The position numbers were made by a program, and so were the translations under genes. This document shows, piece by piece, positions 1 through 6,152 of a stretch of DNA of 8,511 bases. Position 1 is the stretch's first letter. Each line of letters begins with the position of its first letter. Under the pieces are notes generated by a model. That model made no database searches. It saw nothing but the letters and a program-made list of their open reading frames with translations, and was not told where the DNA came from. The stretch covers positions 1 through 8,511 of the forward strand of contig CAJQKX010000556.1 in the NCBI GenBank assembly GCA_905479025.1, read 5' to 3'. This DNA comes from an uncultured Paraglaciecola sp. (lineage in GTDB: Bacteria > Pseudomonadota > Gammaproteobacteria > Enterobacterales > Alteromonadaceae).

Positions 1-1
1 G

Positions 2-343
2 CATAATATTAAAAATGTATTTCTTATTGAACCCCAGGAATACTTGCCTTTTGTATATTTGATGAGTCGGGCATATATCATCTTAACCGACAGTGGCGGT
101 GTACAAGAGGAAGCCCCTTCACTGGGTAAACCCGTACTTGTTATGCGCGATACAACAGAACGACCAGAGGCAGTTGATGCAGGAACTGTTAAGTTAGTGG
201 GCACGGATTACGATTGTATTGTTAATGAGTCTATGGCTCTGCTTACTGATAAACAGGCTTACGAAAAAATGTCCTTTGCCCACAACCCGTATGGGAATGG
301 CAAAGCCTGTCAGCGGATCGCAGATATTATTTTGAAGGGCTAA
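2..343 (+). CDS. wecB: UDP-N-acetylglucosamine 2-epimerase, C-terminal part (5' end outside window)
   Basis: This is the last 113 residues of a non-hydrolysing UDP-GlcNAc 2-epimerase, a cytoplasmic enzyme that interconverts UDP-GlcNAc and UDP-ManNAc for cell-surface polysaccharide synthesis. The frame is open from the first complete codon, so the gene starts upstream of the window; the TTG at 44 is not a real start. The diagnostic GT-B-fold stretch is present: [11 protein letters not shown] (UDP-binding Ser-Gly-Gly and Glu), then [18 protein letters not shown] and the AGTVKLVG segment. The family is usually about 370-380 residues, so roughly the last third is visible. The TAA stop is followed by 129 bp and then wecC, the next enzyme of the pathway, which supports WecB over a hydrolysing epimerase. 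The gap holds no obvious hairpin terminator, so co-transcription with wecC is plausible. Confidence 0.93.
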   Translation, partial: HNIKNVFLIEPQEYLPFVYLMSRAYIILTDSGGVQEEAPSLGKPVLVMRDTTERPEAVDAGTVKLVGTDYDCIVNESMALLTDKQAYEKMSFAHNPYGNGKACQRIADIILKG

Positions 344-472
344 AAAATAGATAGCCAATTAAGAATATAACCACAAAGGCACGGAAGTTTTGTTATTGTT
401 GTTTTGAATATTGATAGTAGTATTTTATTGTGACCCTTGTGTTATCGGAGATGAATTTAATAAGGAATTAAA

Positions 473-1720
473 ATGGCGTTTAAGAAAGTTTCAGTTATTG
501 GATTGGGTTATATAGGATTACCAACAGCCGCCGTCATCGCTTCACGTGGTATCGAAGTCATTGGCATCGATGTTTCAGAAAAAGCGGTCGATATCATTAA
601 CCAAGGCAAAGTTCATATAGTCGAACCTGATTTGGATATGGTAGTGCAAGCTGCGGTAACTATGGGTAAGTTACGTGCTTCTTTGACACCAGAGCCAGCT
701 GATGCCTTCATGATCGCTGTGCCTACGCCTTTTAAAGATGGTCATAAACCGGATTTGAGTTTTATTCAAAAAGCAGCTAAAGCCATTGTTCCTGTTTTGG
801 AAAAAGGCAATTTGGTGATCCTCGAATCCACTTCTCCAGTGGGTACCACCGAGAAGCTTTCCAAATGGCTTCAGGAACTGCGCCCTGATCTATATTTTCC
901 AGGGCAAACCAGCCAGGAACCTAATGTGTATGTGGCGCATTGCCCCGAACGGGTCTTGCCAGGTAGAGTGCTTGAAGAGTTGGTGTCAAACGATAGAATT
1001 ATTGGAGGCATGTCTTTTAAATGTGCTGAAAAGGCCATAGAGCTTTACAAAGTATTTGTGCGCGGCGATTGTATTTCCACCAATGCACGAACAGCAGAAA
1101 TGGCCAAGTTAACCGAAAACTCATTTCGCGATGTGAATATTGCCTTTGCTAACGAATTATCTATCATCTGTGACGAGCTGAAAATAAATGTCTGGGAGCT
1201 TATCGCTTTGTCCAATCGCCATCCTAGGGTTAATATACTCAGCCCTGGCCCCGGCGTGGGTGGACATTGTATTGCGGTTGACCCTTGGTTTATTGTGGAC
1301 TCTGCGCCTGAGTCGGCTCGGATTATTCGTACCGCTCGAGAAATAAATGACAGTAAACCACAATACGTTGTTAATAAAGTTAAAGCGGCGGCCGACGAAT
1401 TTAAACGCCCAGTGATTGCCTGTTTAGGACTCGCTTTTAAGCCTGATATTGATGATTTGCGTGAAAGCCCAGCATTGGATATAACCCATAATTTGGCATC
1501 AATGAATATTGGTGAAATTTTAGCGGTAGAACCCAATATTCAGCAATTGCCTGAAAAATTGGCAGAAAAAGATGTTGAGTTAGTGAGTCTTACAGCAGCA
1601 CTTGAGAGAGCCAATGTATTATTGGTTTTAGTGGATCACAAGGCGTTTAAGGCGCTTAGCATAAATGACGTAAATACCAAAGTGGTTGTAGATACACGGG
1701 GCTTATTTGCCCATCTATAG
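473..1720 (+). CDS. wecC: UDP-N-acetyl-D-mannosamine dehydrogenase
   Basis: A 415-residue cytoplasmic NAD-dependent enzyme that oxidises UDP-ManNAc in two steps to UDP-ManNAcA, an EPS or antigen precursor. The N-terminal Rossmann motif VIGLGYIGLP lies at residues 8-17. The central UDP-sugar dehydrogenase signature EMAKLTENSFRD (209-220) supplies Lys212 and Asn216. The catalytic cysteine is Cys266 in GVGGHCIAVDPWF (261-273). The C-terminal UDP-binding domain opens with GLAFKPDIDDLRESPA (319-334). The length matches the family (about 420 residues in enterobacteria), so the gene looks intact. The ATG at 473 is preceded by AAGGAA at 462-467 with a 5-nt spacer. It follows wecB, its metabolic predecessor. 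The related GlcNAc/GalNAc-type dehydrogenase begins at 7646; the closer match to WecC here rests on the GHCIAVDPWF context and the wecB neighbour. Confidence 0.93.
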   Translation: MAFKKVSVIGLGYIGLPTAAVIASRGIEVIGIDVSEKAVDIINQGKVHIVEPDLDMVVQAAVTMGKLRASLTPEPADAFMIAVPTPFKDGHKPDLSFIQKAAKAIVPVLEKGNLVILESTSPVGTTEKLSKWLQELRPDLYFPGQTSQEPNVYVAHCPERVLPGRVLEELVSNDRIIGGMSFKCAEKAIELYKVFVRGDCISTNARTAEMAKLTENSFRDVNIAFANELSIICDELKINVWELIALSNRHPRVNILSPGPGVGGHCIAVDPWFIVDSAPESARIIRTAREINDSKPQYVVNKVKAAADEFKRPVIACLGLAFKPDIDDLRESPALDITHNLASMNIGEILAVEPNIQQLPEKLAEKDVELVSLTAALERANVLLVLVDHKAFKALSINDVNTKVVVDTRGLFAHL

Positions 1721-1775
1721 TCTGTATATAACACTAGGCAGTGAATAACTTTTATAGAGAGAATAATATGTAATC

Positions 1776-1865
1776 TAATGTGATGATATCCTCCCACCTT
1801 ACAGCATCAATGTGCCATGATTGAGTTTGACAAAACAATCAGAATGGGAGTAGGCCATCACATCA
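1776..1865. repeat. Imperfect inverted repeat of about 22 bp flanking about 46 bp
   Basis: The left arm at 1776-1797 (containing GTGATGATATCCTCCCAC) and the right arm at 1844-1865 (containing TGGGAGTAGGCCATCACA) are reverse complements at about 16 of 22 positions, counted by eye. The pair lies just after wecC and overlaps the presumed 5' end of the decayed TPR gene. It could be a long-stem transcript hairpin or a remnant of a small non-autonomous element. There is no T-run after the right arm, so it does not look like a typical intrinsic terminator. I do not recognise the element. Confidence 0.4.
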
Positions 1866-2087
1866 GGTTAGGTACAATACGACATTTTCTAAATTACTTA
1901 TTTATCAGCATCAACGATAAGCCTTGTTGCTTTTGGGCAAAAAACCACTGAAGAGTCCATTACCAGTTCTAATCAATTAGATCAGGATGGCAATCCTGAT
2001 CTAGCCATAATTCAATTAAAAAACGTCATAAAGCTTGCGCCAGAAAATGTTGCACTTCGGCTGTCACTTGGCAAAGTATATTTTAAA

Positions 2088-2169
2088 CTGGGACGTTGCA
2101 CTATGCTGACAAGGAGTTGTTAAAAGCTCTGGGACGTTGCACTATGCTGATAAGGAGATGTTAAAAGCT
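2088..2169 (+). repeat. 41-bp tandem duplication inside the TPR pseudogene
   Basis: Two adjacent 41-bp copies, 2088-2128 and 2129-2169, both begin CTGGGACGTTGCAC and end GTTAAAAGCT. They differ at only two positions (GAC/GAT and GAGTTG/GAGATG). Because 41 is not a multiple of three, the duplication changes the reading frame. Each copy encodes HYADKE-L/M-LKA in the same relative frame, so the ancestral single copy made sense as a TPR segment. Confidence 0.9.
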
Positions 2170-2299
2170 CTGAAAAGTGGTGCTCTGATGATGGCGTTGT
2201 CCCCATGCTGCAACAGGTCTATTACTTTGCTGAACAGTTTGATACTGGCATAAATATGCCAGATAAAGCTAATTTTACTGAATCGAACGTCCAGAGTAC

Positions 2300-2320
2300 G
2301 TTGTTGTTGTTGTTGTTGTT
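2300..2320 (+). repeat. (GTT)7 trinucleotide microsatellite
   Basis: Seven consecutive GTT units lie near the 3' end of the decayed TPR gene. In the local reading frame they encode a run of leucines (TTG codons). Being a multiple of three, the tract would not shift frame. It is probably expansion within dead DNA. Confidence 0.9.
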
Positions 2321-2385
2321 TCAGTACCTGTCATTACTATGCAGTAAAATCGAATTAAATTAAAAATGTTGAGTAATGGAGTTGA

Positions 2386-3088
2386 GAGCAAAAATTTGGC
2401 TGCCTTAGGGAAGACCTGAGTATCGTGATTAGCTATGAAACCATTTATCGGCACATTTGGTCTGACAAGCAATGTGGTGGCAACTTATTCCAACATTTGC
2501 GTAGAAAAAGTAAAGCTTATCCATCACGTAGTAAGGATAAACAACTTGGTAGAGGGGGTATTAAGAGCCGCATAAGTATTGATGAGCGCCCACATGTTGT
2601 TGACGATAAAAGTAGAACGGTGATTGGGAGATATTTAGTTATCGGCAAAGGGCACAATGACACAATGGCGCACCGGTCACGATTACAGAGCAGAAAAAGA
2701 GCTTTACCGTTTCGACACGTATTGATGACACAAATCAGTAAAAACAGTAAAAATAGCCACCATAGCCTTGTTAGCACCGTTTAAAGGAGCCATACTCGGT
2801 ATCAAAACGGATAATGGTAAACAACTTGCGTACCATGAAAAGATGACTGAGAATTTGCATTGTGATGTTTATTTTGCCGACCATTATCGTTCGTGGAAAC
2901 GAGCATTGAATGGAAACGCCAGTGGTCTATTACGACAATATTGACCGAAATCAACAGACTTTAAAAAGTTATTGCAATCAGCCGTTTGGGATGATGTAGT
3001 CAATCTCAATGATAGGTCAAGAAAGAAACTAAATTATAAAACGCCAGCCAAATTAATGGCTGAACATATGGTGGCTATAGCTGCTTAG
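2386..3088 (+). pseudogene. IS30-family transposase, 5'-truncated and frameshifted
   Basis: Piecing the frames together recovers the C-terminal half or more of an IS30-type DDE transposase: VISYETIYRHIWSDKQCGG, then SIDERPHVVDDKSR, GDWEI (2619-2633), VIGKGH, VTITEQKKSFTVSTRIDD, LLAPFKGAI, TDNGKQLAYHEKM, CDVYFADHYRSW, LLRQY, and finally LNYKTPAKLMAEHM before the TAG at 3086-3088. The N-terminal helix-turn-helix part (about 100 or more residues) is missing. The frame changes at about 2615, 2634, 2670 and 2730. TGA at 2942-2944 interrupts the motif where Trp is usual (QYWPK). The first catalytic Asp (in WEID) is lost to an indel, the second survives at 2810 (TDNGK), and the catalytic Glu (NEN) is Gly at 2912-2914. 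It is clearly inactive. Confidence 0.88.
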
Positions 3089-3090
3089 GG

Positions 3091-3118
3091 TTAAGCACTT
3101 CAAAGTTGAATTTGCCAA
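3091..3118 (-). repeat. Probable right terminal inverted repeat of the IS30 remnant
   Basis: Just after the transposase stop the sequence reads GCACTTCAAAGTTGAATTTG. This resembles IS30-family terminal repeats, which often have a CACTTCAAA-TTGAA core. I find no matching left copy (it would read ...TTCAACTTTGAAGTGC) upstream, consistent with loss of the left end of the element. Recognition is by resemblance only. Confidence 0.5.
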
Positions 3119-3274
3119 ATAATACTAAGATTAGTCACGTTTATGTTTTTGGCGTTAGAGTTAAGAGCAAGATGCAACGGTGATTAGTGTAAAAATAACT
3201 GACTATGTTGCGCGCTTCTGTATATGGTTCAGATTATTGTAATTATATACCTTGGATTTAAAAATGGAGAGGGC

Positions 3275-4045
3275 ATGGAAGTCACTAAAGTTTTTCTCAA
3301 ATATGTAATTATTTATATGTTTTTTTCAATGACATGTCATGCACATGATATTTCTCAGGTAGTTAGCAAAATTAAGCCCTCGATTGTTGGGATCGGTATA
3401 TATGATCCAATAGGACGGCCCAGCAATCAATTAAGAGGAACCGGGTTTGCCATTGCTGATGGAACGATTATCGCCACTAATTATCATGTCGTTGATTTGG
3501 ATCTTGATCCAGACAGCAAGCAACAGCTTGTTGTTTTCATCGGTTCAGGTAAAAACAATTCAGTTAGCCCTGCAGAGATTATTGCCACTGACCCGGCTCA
3601 TGATCTAGCACTTTTAAAGATAAAAACGAGAGTGCCTCCCCTAGAACTAAAGATGCCCCGAAAAGTCGAGGATGGAACGGACGTAGCGTTTACAGGTTTT
3701 CCAATTGGAGCAGTGTTAGGTCTTTACCCCGCGACGCATAGAGGTGTGATTGCCGCATACACACCCGTTGCTACCCCGAGTATTAATGCGAGTAAAATCA
3801 GTATAGCGATGATGAAAAGACTTAAAGAACCTTATTTTGTCTATCAGCTTGATGCAACTGCCTTCCCAGGAAATAGTGGTAGCCCTGTTTATGAGTTGAA
3901 TAATGGCAGGGTGGTTGCCATAATTAACAAGGTATTCGTGCAACAAACAAAAGAAGCGGCGATCACTAATCCTAGTGGTATTACTTATGCGATACCTGTA
4001 AGGTATTTGAAAATGCTTGCGAAAAGTAAAGGGATTAGTTTGTAA
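3275..4045 (+). CDS. Exported trypsin-like serine protease (S1 family)
   Basis: A 256-residue chymotrypsin-fold protease, probably periplasmic or secreted. I start it at ATG 3275 because GGAG (3266-3269) lies just upstream and this start gives a clean signal peptide: the n-region MEVTKVFLKY, the h-region VIIYMFFSM and likely cleavage after CHA. A GTG at 3224 would add 17 residues and bury the signal. The triad is visible in order: His71 in ATNYHVVD, Asp110 in DPAHDLALLKI and Ser201 in AFPGNSGSPVYE. The oxyanion motif is GNSGSP rather than the usual GNSGGP. GTGFAIADGTIIATN before the His is typical of DegP-type and related proteases, but there is no room for a PDZ domain. It lies 167 bp upstream of the twin-arginine protein gene, on the same strand, and may belong to the same functional group; that link is inferred from position only. 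Confidence 0.87.
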   Translation: MEVTKVFLKYVIIYMFFSMTCHAHDISQVVSKIKPSIVGIGIYDPIGRPSNQLRGTGFAIADGTIIATNYHVVDLDLDPDSKQQLVVFIGSGKNNSVSPAEIIATDPAHDLALLKIKTRVPPLELKMPRKVEDGTDVAFTGFPIGAVLGLYPATHRGVIAAYTPVATPSINASKISIAMMKRLKEPYFVYQLDATAFPGNSGSPVYELNNGRVVAIINKVFVQQTKEAAITNPSGITYAIPVRYLKMLAKSKGISL

Positions 4046-4115
4046 AGTGTCAATTTTTTTTACAGTTTAGATAAGTATAAAAATTAATTTCCATACAAAT
4101 CAGGTGTGTATATAA

Positions 4116-4130
4116 AGGCTTGATTATTGC
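4116..4130 (+). promoter_or_regulatory. Candidate sigma-54 (RpoN) promoter
   Basis: The sequence AGGCTTGATTATTGC matches the -24/-12 layout: GG, exactly ten bases, then GC, with the TTGC of the -12 box complete and T following. Against TGGCACGN4TTGC the mismatches are in the first T and in the CAC block. It lies about 85 bp upstream of the ATG at 4213. Exosortase/PEP-CTERM loci are often RpoN-controlled through PrsR, which makes the site plausible, but one match in AT-rich DNA can arise by chance. Confidence 0.35.
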
Positions 4131-4212
4131 TGGATGTTGTCAAATGGTTTGAACGTTTACTTAAAATTTAGCAGAATGAATTAGCCTCATTGTTTATAAG
4201 GGATGAAATACA

Positions 4213-4974
4213 ATGACAAAGAAATCCAATTTTGATAAAAATGCAGAGTCTGTGCAAATAGAAGGCATAAATTCTATTACCCCTAAAAGACGTTTATTGG
4301 TCGGCTCAGCAGTTCCGACAGTCTTGTCTTCGAGTGATGATAAAAAAACGAGTGAAATAGAAAACACTTCGGTCGTGAAACGTCGTAGTTTTCTGAAAAA
4401 ATCAGCTTCCGGAGCAGTCTTGGTCAGTCTTCCTGCCCAATCTGTTTGGGGCGCATGCTCCGTATCTGGCGCTATGTCAGGAAATCTATCACAAAATACA
4501 GGCCGCCATGATTGTCCGGTGCCTTCGTTGCCGCCGGGGAAAATTCGGGCTTGGTGGCAAAACGTGTACGAAAACATCAATAACAACAACCCAATCGACG
4601 GCTTTACAAGTATAAGTGGAGATACTCAAAGAGAATGCTACCGAGTCGAGATTCAGTATGTGATGGATAATAACAACATGGCGCTAGCGACAGAATTATT
4701 TCCTAGTCCACAAATCACCCTTTTCACAAGTTTAGCTGATGGTACTCAACTAGAGAGAAAATTGGCGGCAGTATTTTTGAATTCCTACTTTGGTTTTTAC
4801 GGTGCTCAGGACGAGCGTGATCTAGTCAAAGCAAATGCACTTGTCAACGATATTTTGCTCTACGTAATTCTGCAGGAAAATCAAGGCAACCCAATTGCAA
4901 CTGACCAGCTCAATGCACTTCTTAACCTCACTAATGAATCTGCAACTGACTATACATCAGCAAATTGCGTCTAA
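4213..4974 (+). CDS. Exported protein with Tat-like twin-arginine leader, family not recognised
   Basis: A 253-residue protein I cannot name. The ATG is preceded by AAGGGA (4198-4203), and the next Met is residue 88, so this start is secure. Residues 1-55 are a polar N-terminal extension that contains a first arginine pair in TPKRRLLVGSAVPTVLS (23-39). A second pair at 56-63, KRRSFLKK, fits the Tat consensus RRxFLK and is followed by a modest hydrophobic stretch, SASGAVLVSLPAQSVWGA (64-81), with possible cleavage near Ala81/Cys82. The mature part has Cys82, Cys101, Cys142 and Cys252, a SGAMSGNLS motif (85-93), PPGKIRAWW (107-115), Asn-rich turns, and a helical C-terminal half that includes RKLAAVFLNSYFGFYG. 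It sits directly before the PqqD/HprK-like/nucleotidyltransferase genes, so it may be their substrate. An alternative is an unrelated secreted protein. Confidence 0.75.
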   Translation: MTKKSNFDKNAESVQIEGINSITPKRRLLVGSAVPTVLSSSDDKKTSEIENTSVVKRRSFLKKSASGAVLVSLPAQSVWGACSVSGAMSGNLSQNTGRHDCPVPSLPPGKIRAWWQNVYENINNNNPIDGFTSISGDTQRECYRVEIQYVMDNNNMALATELFPSPQITLFTSLADGTQLERKLAAVFLNSYFGFYGAQDERDLVKANALVNDILLYVILQENQGNPIATDQLNALLNLTNESATDYTSANCV

Positions 4975-4998
4975 TAAGATATCGGTGAATGATATTGC

Positions 4999-5028
4999 AA
5001 ACATCTAAACATCTAAACATCTAAACAT
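4999..5028 (+). repeat. 8-bp tandem repeat, about 3.75 copies
   Basis: Unit AAACATCT (equivalently ACATCTAA) is repeated three full times plus a partial copy, in the 68-bp gap between the twin-arginine protein gene and the PqqD-like gene. It ends about 14 bp before the GTG start I prefer. Slippage would change spacing upstream of the start in 8-bp steps without touching coding sequence. Confidence 0.93.
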
Positions 5029-5042
5029 GCGAACTGTTGCTA

Positions 5043-5303
5043 GTGTCTGAGTATTATTTTTCTAATCATTGTTTATCTACTGCCATGGCCGATGGCAGTG
5101 GAGTGGCCCTTTATAACGATATTTCTGGCAATAGCGTGTTTATCGCTACAAAATCAGATTATAGTACAGTGCAAAATATCCTTAGTTCTAAACGATTTTC
5201 TGCCACGCTTTTCAACGAACTGTTTGAAATTAAGGAACATGGGGCCAGTATTCATTTAAAATGGCTGTTGACTAACCGGTTTATCGAATGTGTTCAGGAA
5301 TGA
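5043..5303 (+). CDS. PqqD-like small protein of the HPr-rel-A cassette
   Basis: An 86-residue protein with the pattern of PqqD-related winged-helix peptide chaperones (RRE fold): a strand with GVALYNDISGNSVFI at about 19-33, a helical middle, and a C-terminal helix ending LLTNRFIECVQE. PqqD-family proteins bind leader peptides and present them to modifying enzymes. The subgroup found next to HprK-related kinases (described as HPr-rel-A system PqqD family) has this length. I prefer GTG 5043; TTG 5037 is in frame two codons earlier, and neither has a strong Shine-Dalgarno, so translation may depend on the upstream gene. The TGA stop is 3 bp before the GTG of the kinase gene, which implies an operon. 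The sequence is divergent, so assignment leans on both the pattern and the neighbour. Confidence 0.7.
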   Translation: MSEYYFSNHCLSTAMADGSGVALYNDISGNSVFIATKSDYSTVQNILSSKRFSATLFNELFEIKEHGASIHLKWLLTNRFIECVQE

Positions 5304-5306
5304 TCG

Positions 5307-6152
5307 GTGTTTGTTAATACAGGATTGTACCAATTTTCGCTAGATTCTTGCCCAAGCCGATTGTCGCCAATAGTTTCAAATATCTACGGTGATGCTACGG
5401 ATCAAGACCGGCCGGTAGATTTTACTATTTCACTGCGCAGGGATTCTTTGGTTAGACGGTTTCTCAAGCCACAAATTACTTTTTACAGCGACATTCACGC
5501 GCCTTTTAAGCCTTTGCCCTTGTCCCAAGCCTATGCGTTATTGGAATGGGGGATGAATTGGTGTATTGCCGCTCATGATTTCTCAAGACTCATCGTGCAT
5601 GCTGCGGTTTTGGTTAAAAATAATCAGGCTATCATTTTCCCTGCTTCTCCGGGCTCAGGCAAGAGTACACTAACCGCCTATTTGAGTCTGAATGGATGGA
5701 CTTTGTATTCTGATGAAATGGCAATTATCGACCTTGAAAACCAAAAGGTTTCTCCTCTTTATCGCCCCGTATGTCTAAAAAATGATTCCATTTCTATTAT
5801 AAAAACACTTCATCCAGAAGCTCAAATGACCCCTGTGTGTAAAGATACTCAGAAAGGTGATGTGTCGCATTTAAAAGGCATCGATTGGCTAAGCTATACA
5901 AAACTGGAGCCAGCCGACATCGTAGGTATTGTGTTTCCTAAATATAAAAAAGAAACGGACTTAGCTATATACACTTGTAATCAGTTGCAGGCGTTTGAGG
6001 CAATGAGTACACATGCTTTTAATTACACTGTGCTTGGGCAAGACGCTTTTGGCGTGGTGGGTAAATTGACTCAAAAAGCCTCATTGTTTGAGGTCGAATA
6101 CAATTCATTACCTGAATTGGCAGAATTTTTGGCGGAAGATGTTATTCGATGA
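5307..6152 (+). CDS. HprK-related kinase A (HprK_rel_A type)
   Basis: A 281-residue cytoplasmic P-loop protein related to the C-terminal kinase domain of HPr kinase/phosphorylase, but not a regulatory HprK: no HPr or PTS genes are near. Key parts: LIVHAAVLV (95-103, the His before the core strand), Walker A ASPGSGKST (113-121, Lys119), LYSDEMAIID (133-142) with the Asp136-Glu137 pair expected in the HprK catalytic region, YRPVCLKN (152-159), and ADIVGIVFPKY (203-213). Relatives in lasso-peptide clusters phosphorylate a peptide serine, and the HprK_rel_A group is thought to modify an unknown peptide or protein. The GTG start has AGGAA (5296-5300) 6 nt upstream. The gene starts 3 bp after the PqqD-like gene and its stop overlaps the next ATG by 4 bp (ATGA), so the three genes are very likely co-translated. 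Confidence 0.86.
   Translation: MFVNTGLYQFSLDSCPSRLSPIVSNIYGDATDQDRPVDFTISLRRDSLVRRFLKPQITFYSDIHAPFKPLPLSQAYALLEWGMNWCIAAHDFSRLIVHAAVLVKNNQAIIFPASPGSGKSTLTAYLSLNGWTLYSDEMAIIDLENQKVSPLYRPVCLKNDSISIIKTLHPEAQMTPVCKDTQKGDVSHLKGIDWLSYTKLEPADIVGIVFPKYKKETDLAIYTCNQLQAFEAMSTHAFNYTVLGQDAFGVVGKLTQKASLFEVEYNSLPELAEFLAEDVIR

Larger units (their letters stand above)
1817..2363 (+). pseudogene. Decayed N-terminal part of a TPR-repeat protein, PrsT-like
   Basis: Joining the frames by eye gives an N-terminal region from ATG 1817 or 1844 with a hydrophobic stretch (FLNYLFISI, then ISLVAFG in another frame). One long segment follows at 1917-2120 that includes DLAIIQLKNVIKLAPENV and LRLSLGKVYFKLG. After a frameshift, HYADKE-LLKALKSGA appears, and then DDGVVPMLQQVYYFAEQFD back in the first frame, ending at TAA 2361-2363. 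The pattern (A-I-I-Q-L-K-N, P-x-N, L-G-K-x-Y, then A-x-K-E-L-L-K-A) is typical of the TPR units of PrsT, a lipoprotein of exosortase/PEP-CTERM EPS loci. At least three frame changes, an internal stop at 2121 and a 41-bp tandem duplication show it is dead. Intact PrsT proteins are about 900 residues, so most of the gene is gone. TPR identity is fairly secure; the PrsT assignment is a family-level inference. Confidence 0.6.

Noticed and set aside
371..389. ACCACAAAGGCACGGAAG in the wecB-wecC gap
   Set aside because: It resembles a motif often seen in intergenic DNA of environmental bacteria, but only one copy is present and I can attach no function.
1045..1536. 163-codon open frame on the minus strand inside wecC
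   Set aside because: It lies opposite a well-conserved intact gene, has no family motif, and is a shadow of the wecC frame.
2275..2777. Two minus-strand open frames over the pseudogene region (Thr-rich and Leu/Cys-rich)
   Set aside because: The Thr run is the reverse of the (GTT)7 tract, and the second is opposite the IS30 remnant, whose plus-strand protein similarity is clear.
2379..3170. Near-identical 13-mers GAGTTGAGAGCAA (2379-2391) and GAGTTAAGAGCAA (3158-3170) on both sides of the IS30 remnant
   Set aside because: IS30-family target duplications are usually only 2-3 bp, and the right copy lies about 40 bp beyond the presumed end of the element, so chance is the simpler explanation.
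4135..4187. 16-codon open frame before the twin-arginine gene as a possible precursor peptide
   Set aside because: No proper ribosome site, no leader or core features, and length expected by chance.
4194..4589. 131-codon minus-strand open frame opposite the twin-arginine gene
   Set aside because: No recognisable motif, no convincing start site, and the plus-strand gene has a good ribosome site and export signal.
5027..5050. Seven-codon reading frame (MRTVASV) overlapping the start of the PqqD-like gene
   Set aside because: No ribosome site and too short to separate from chance.
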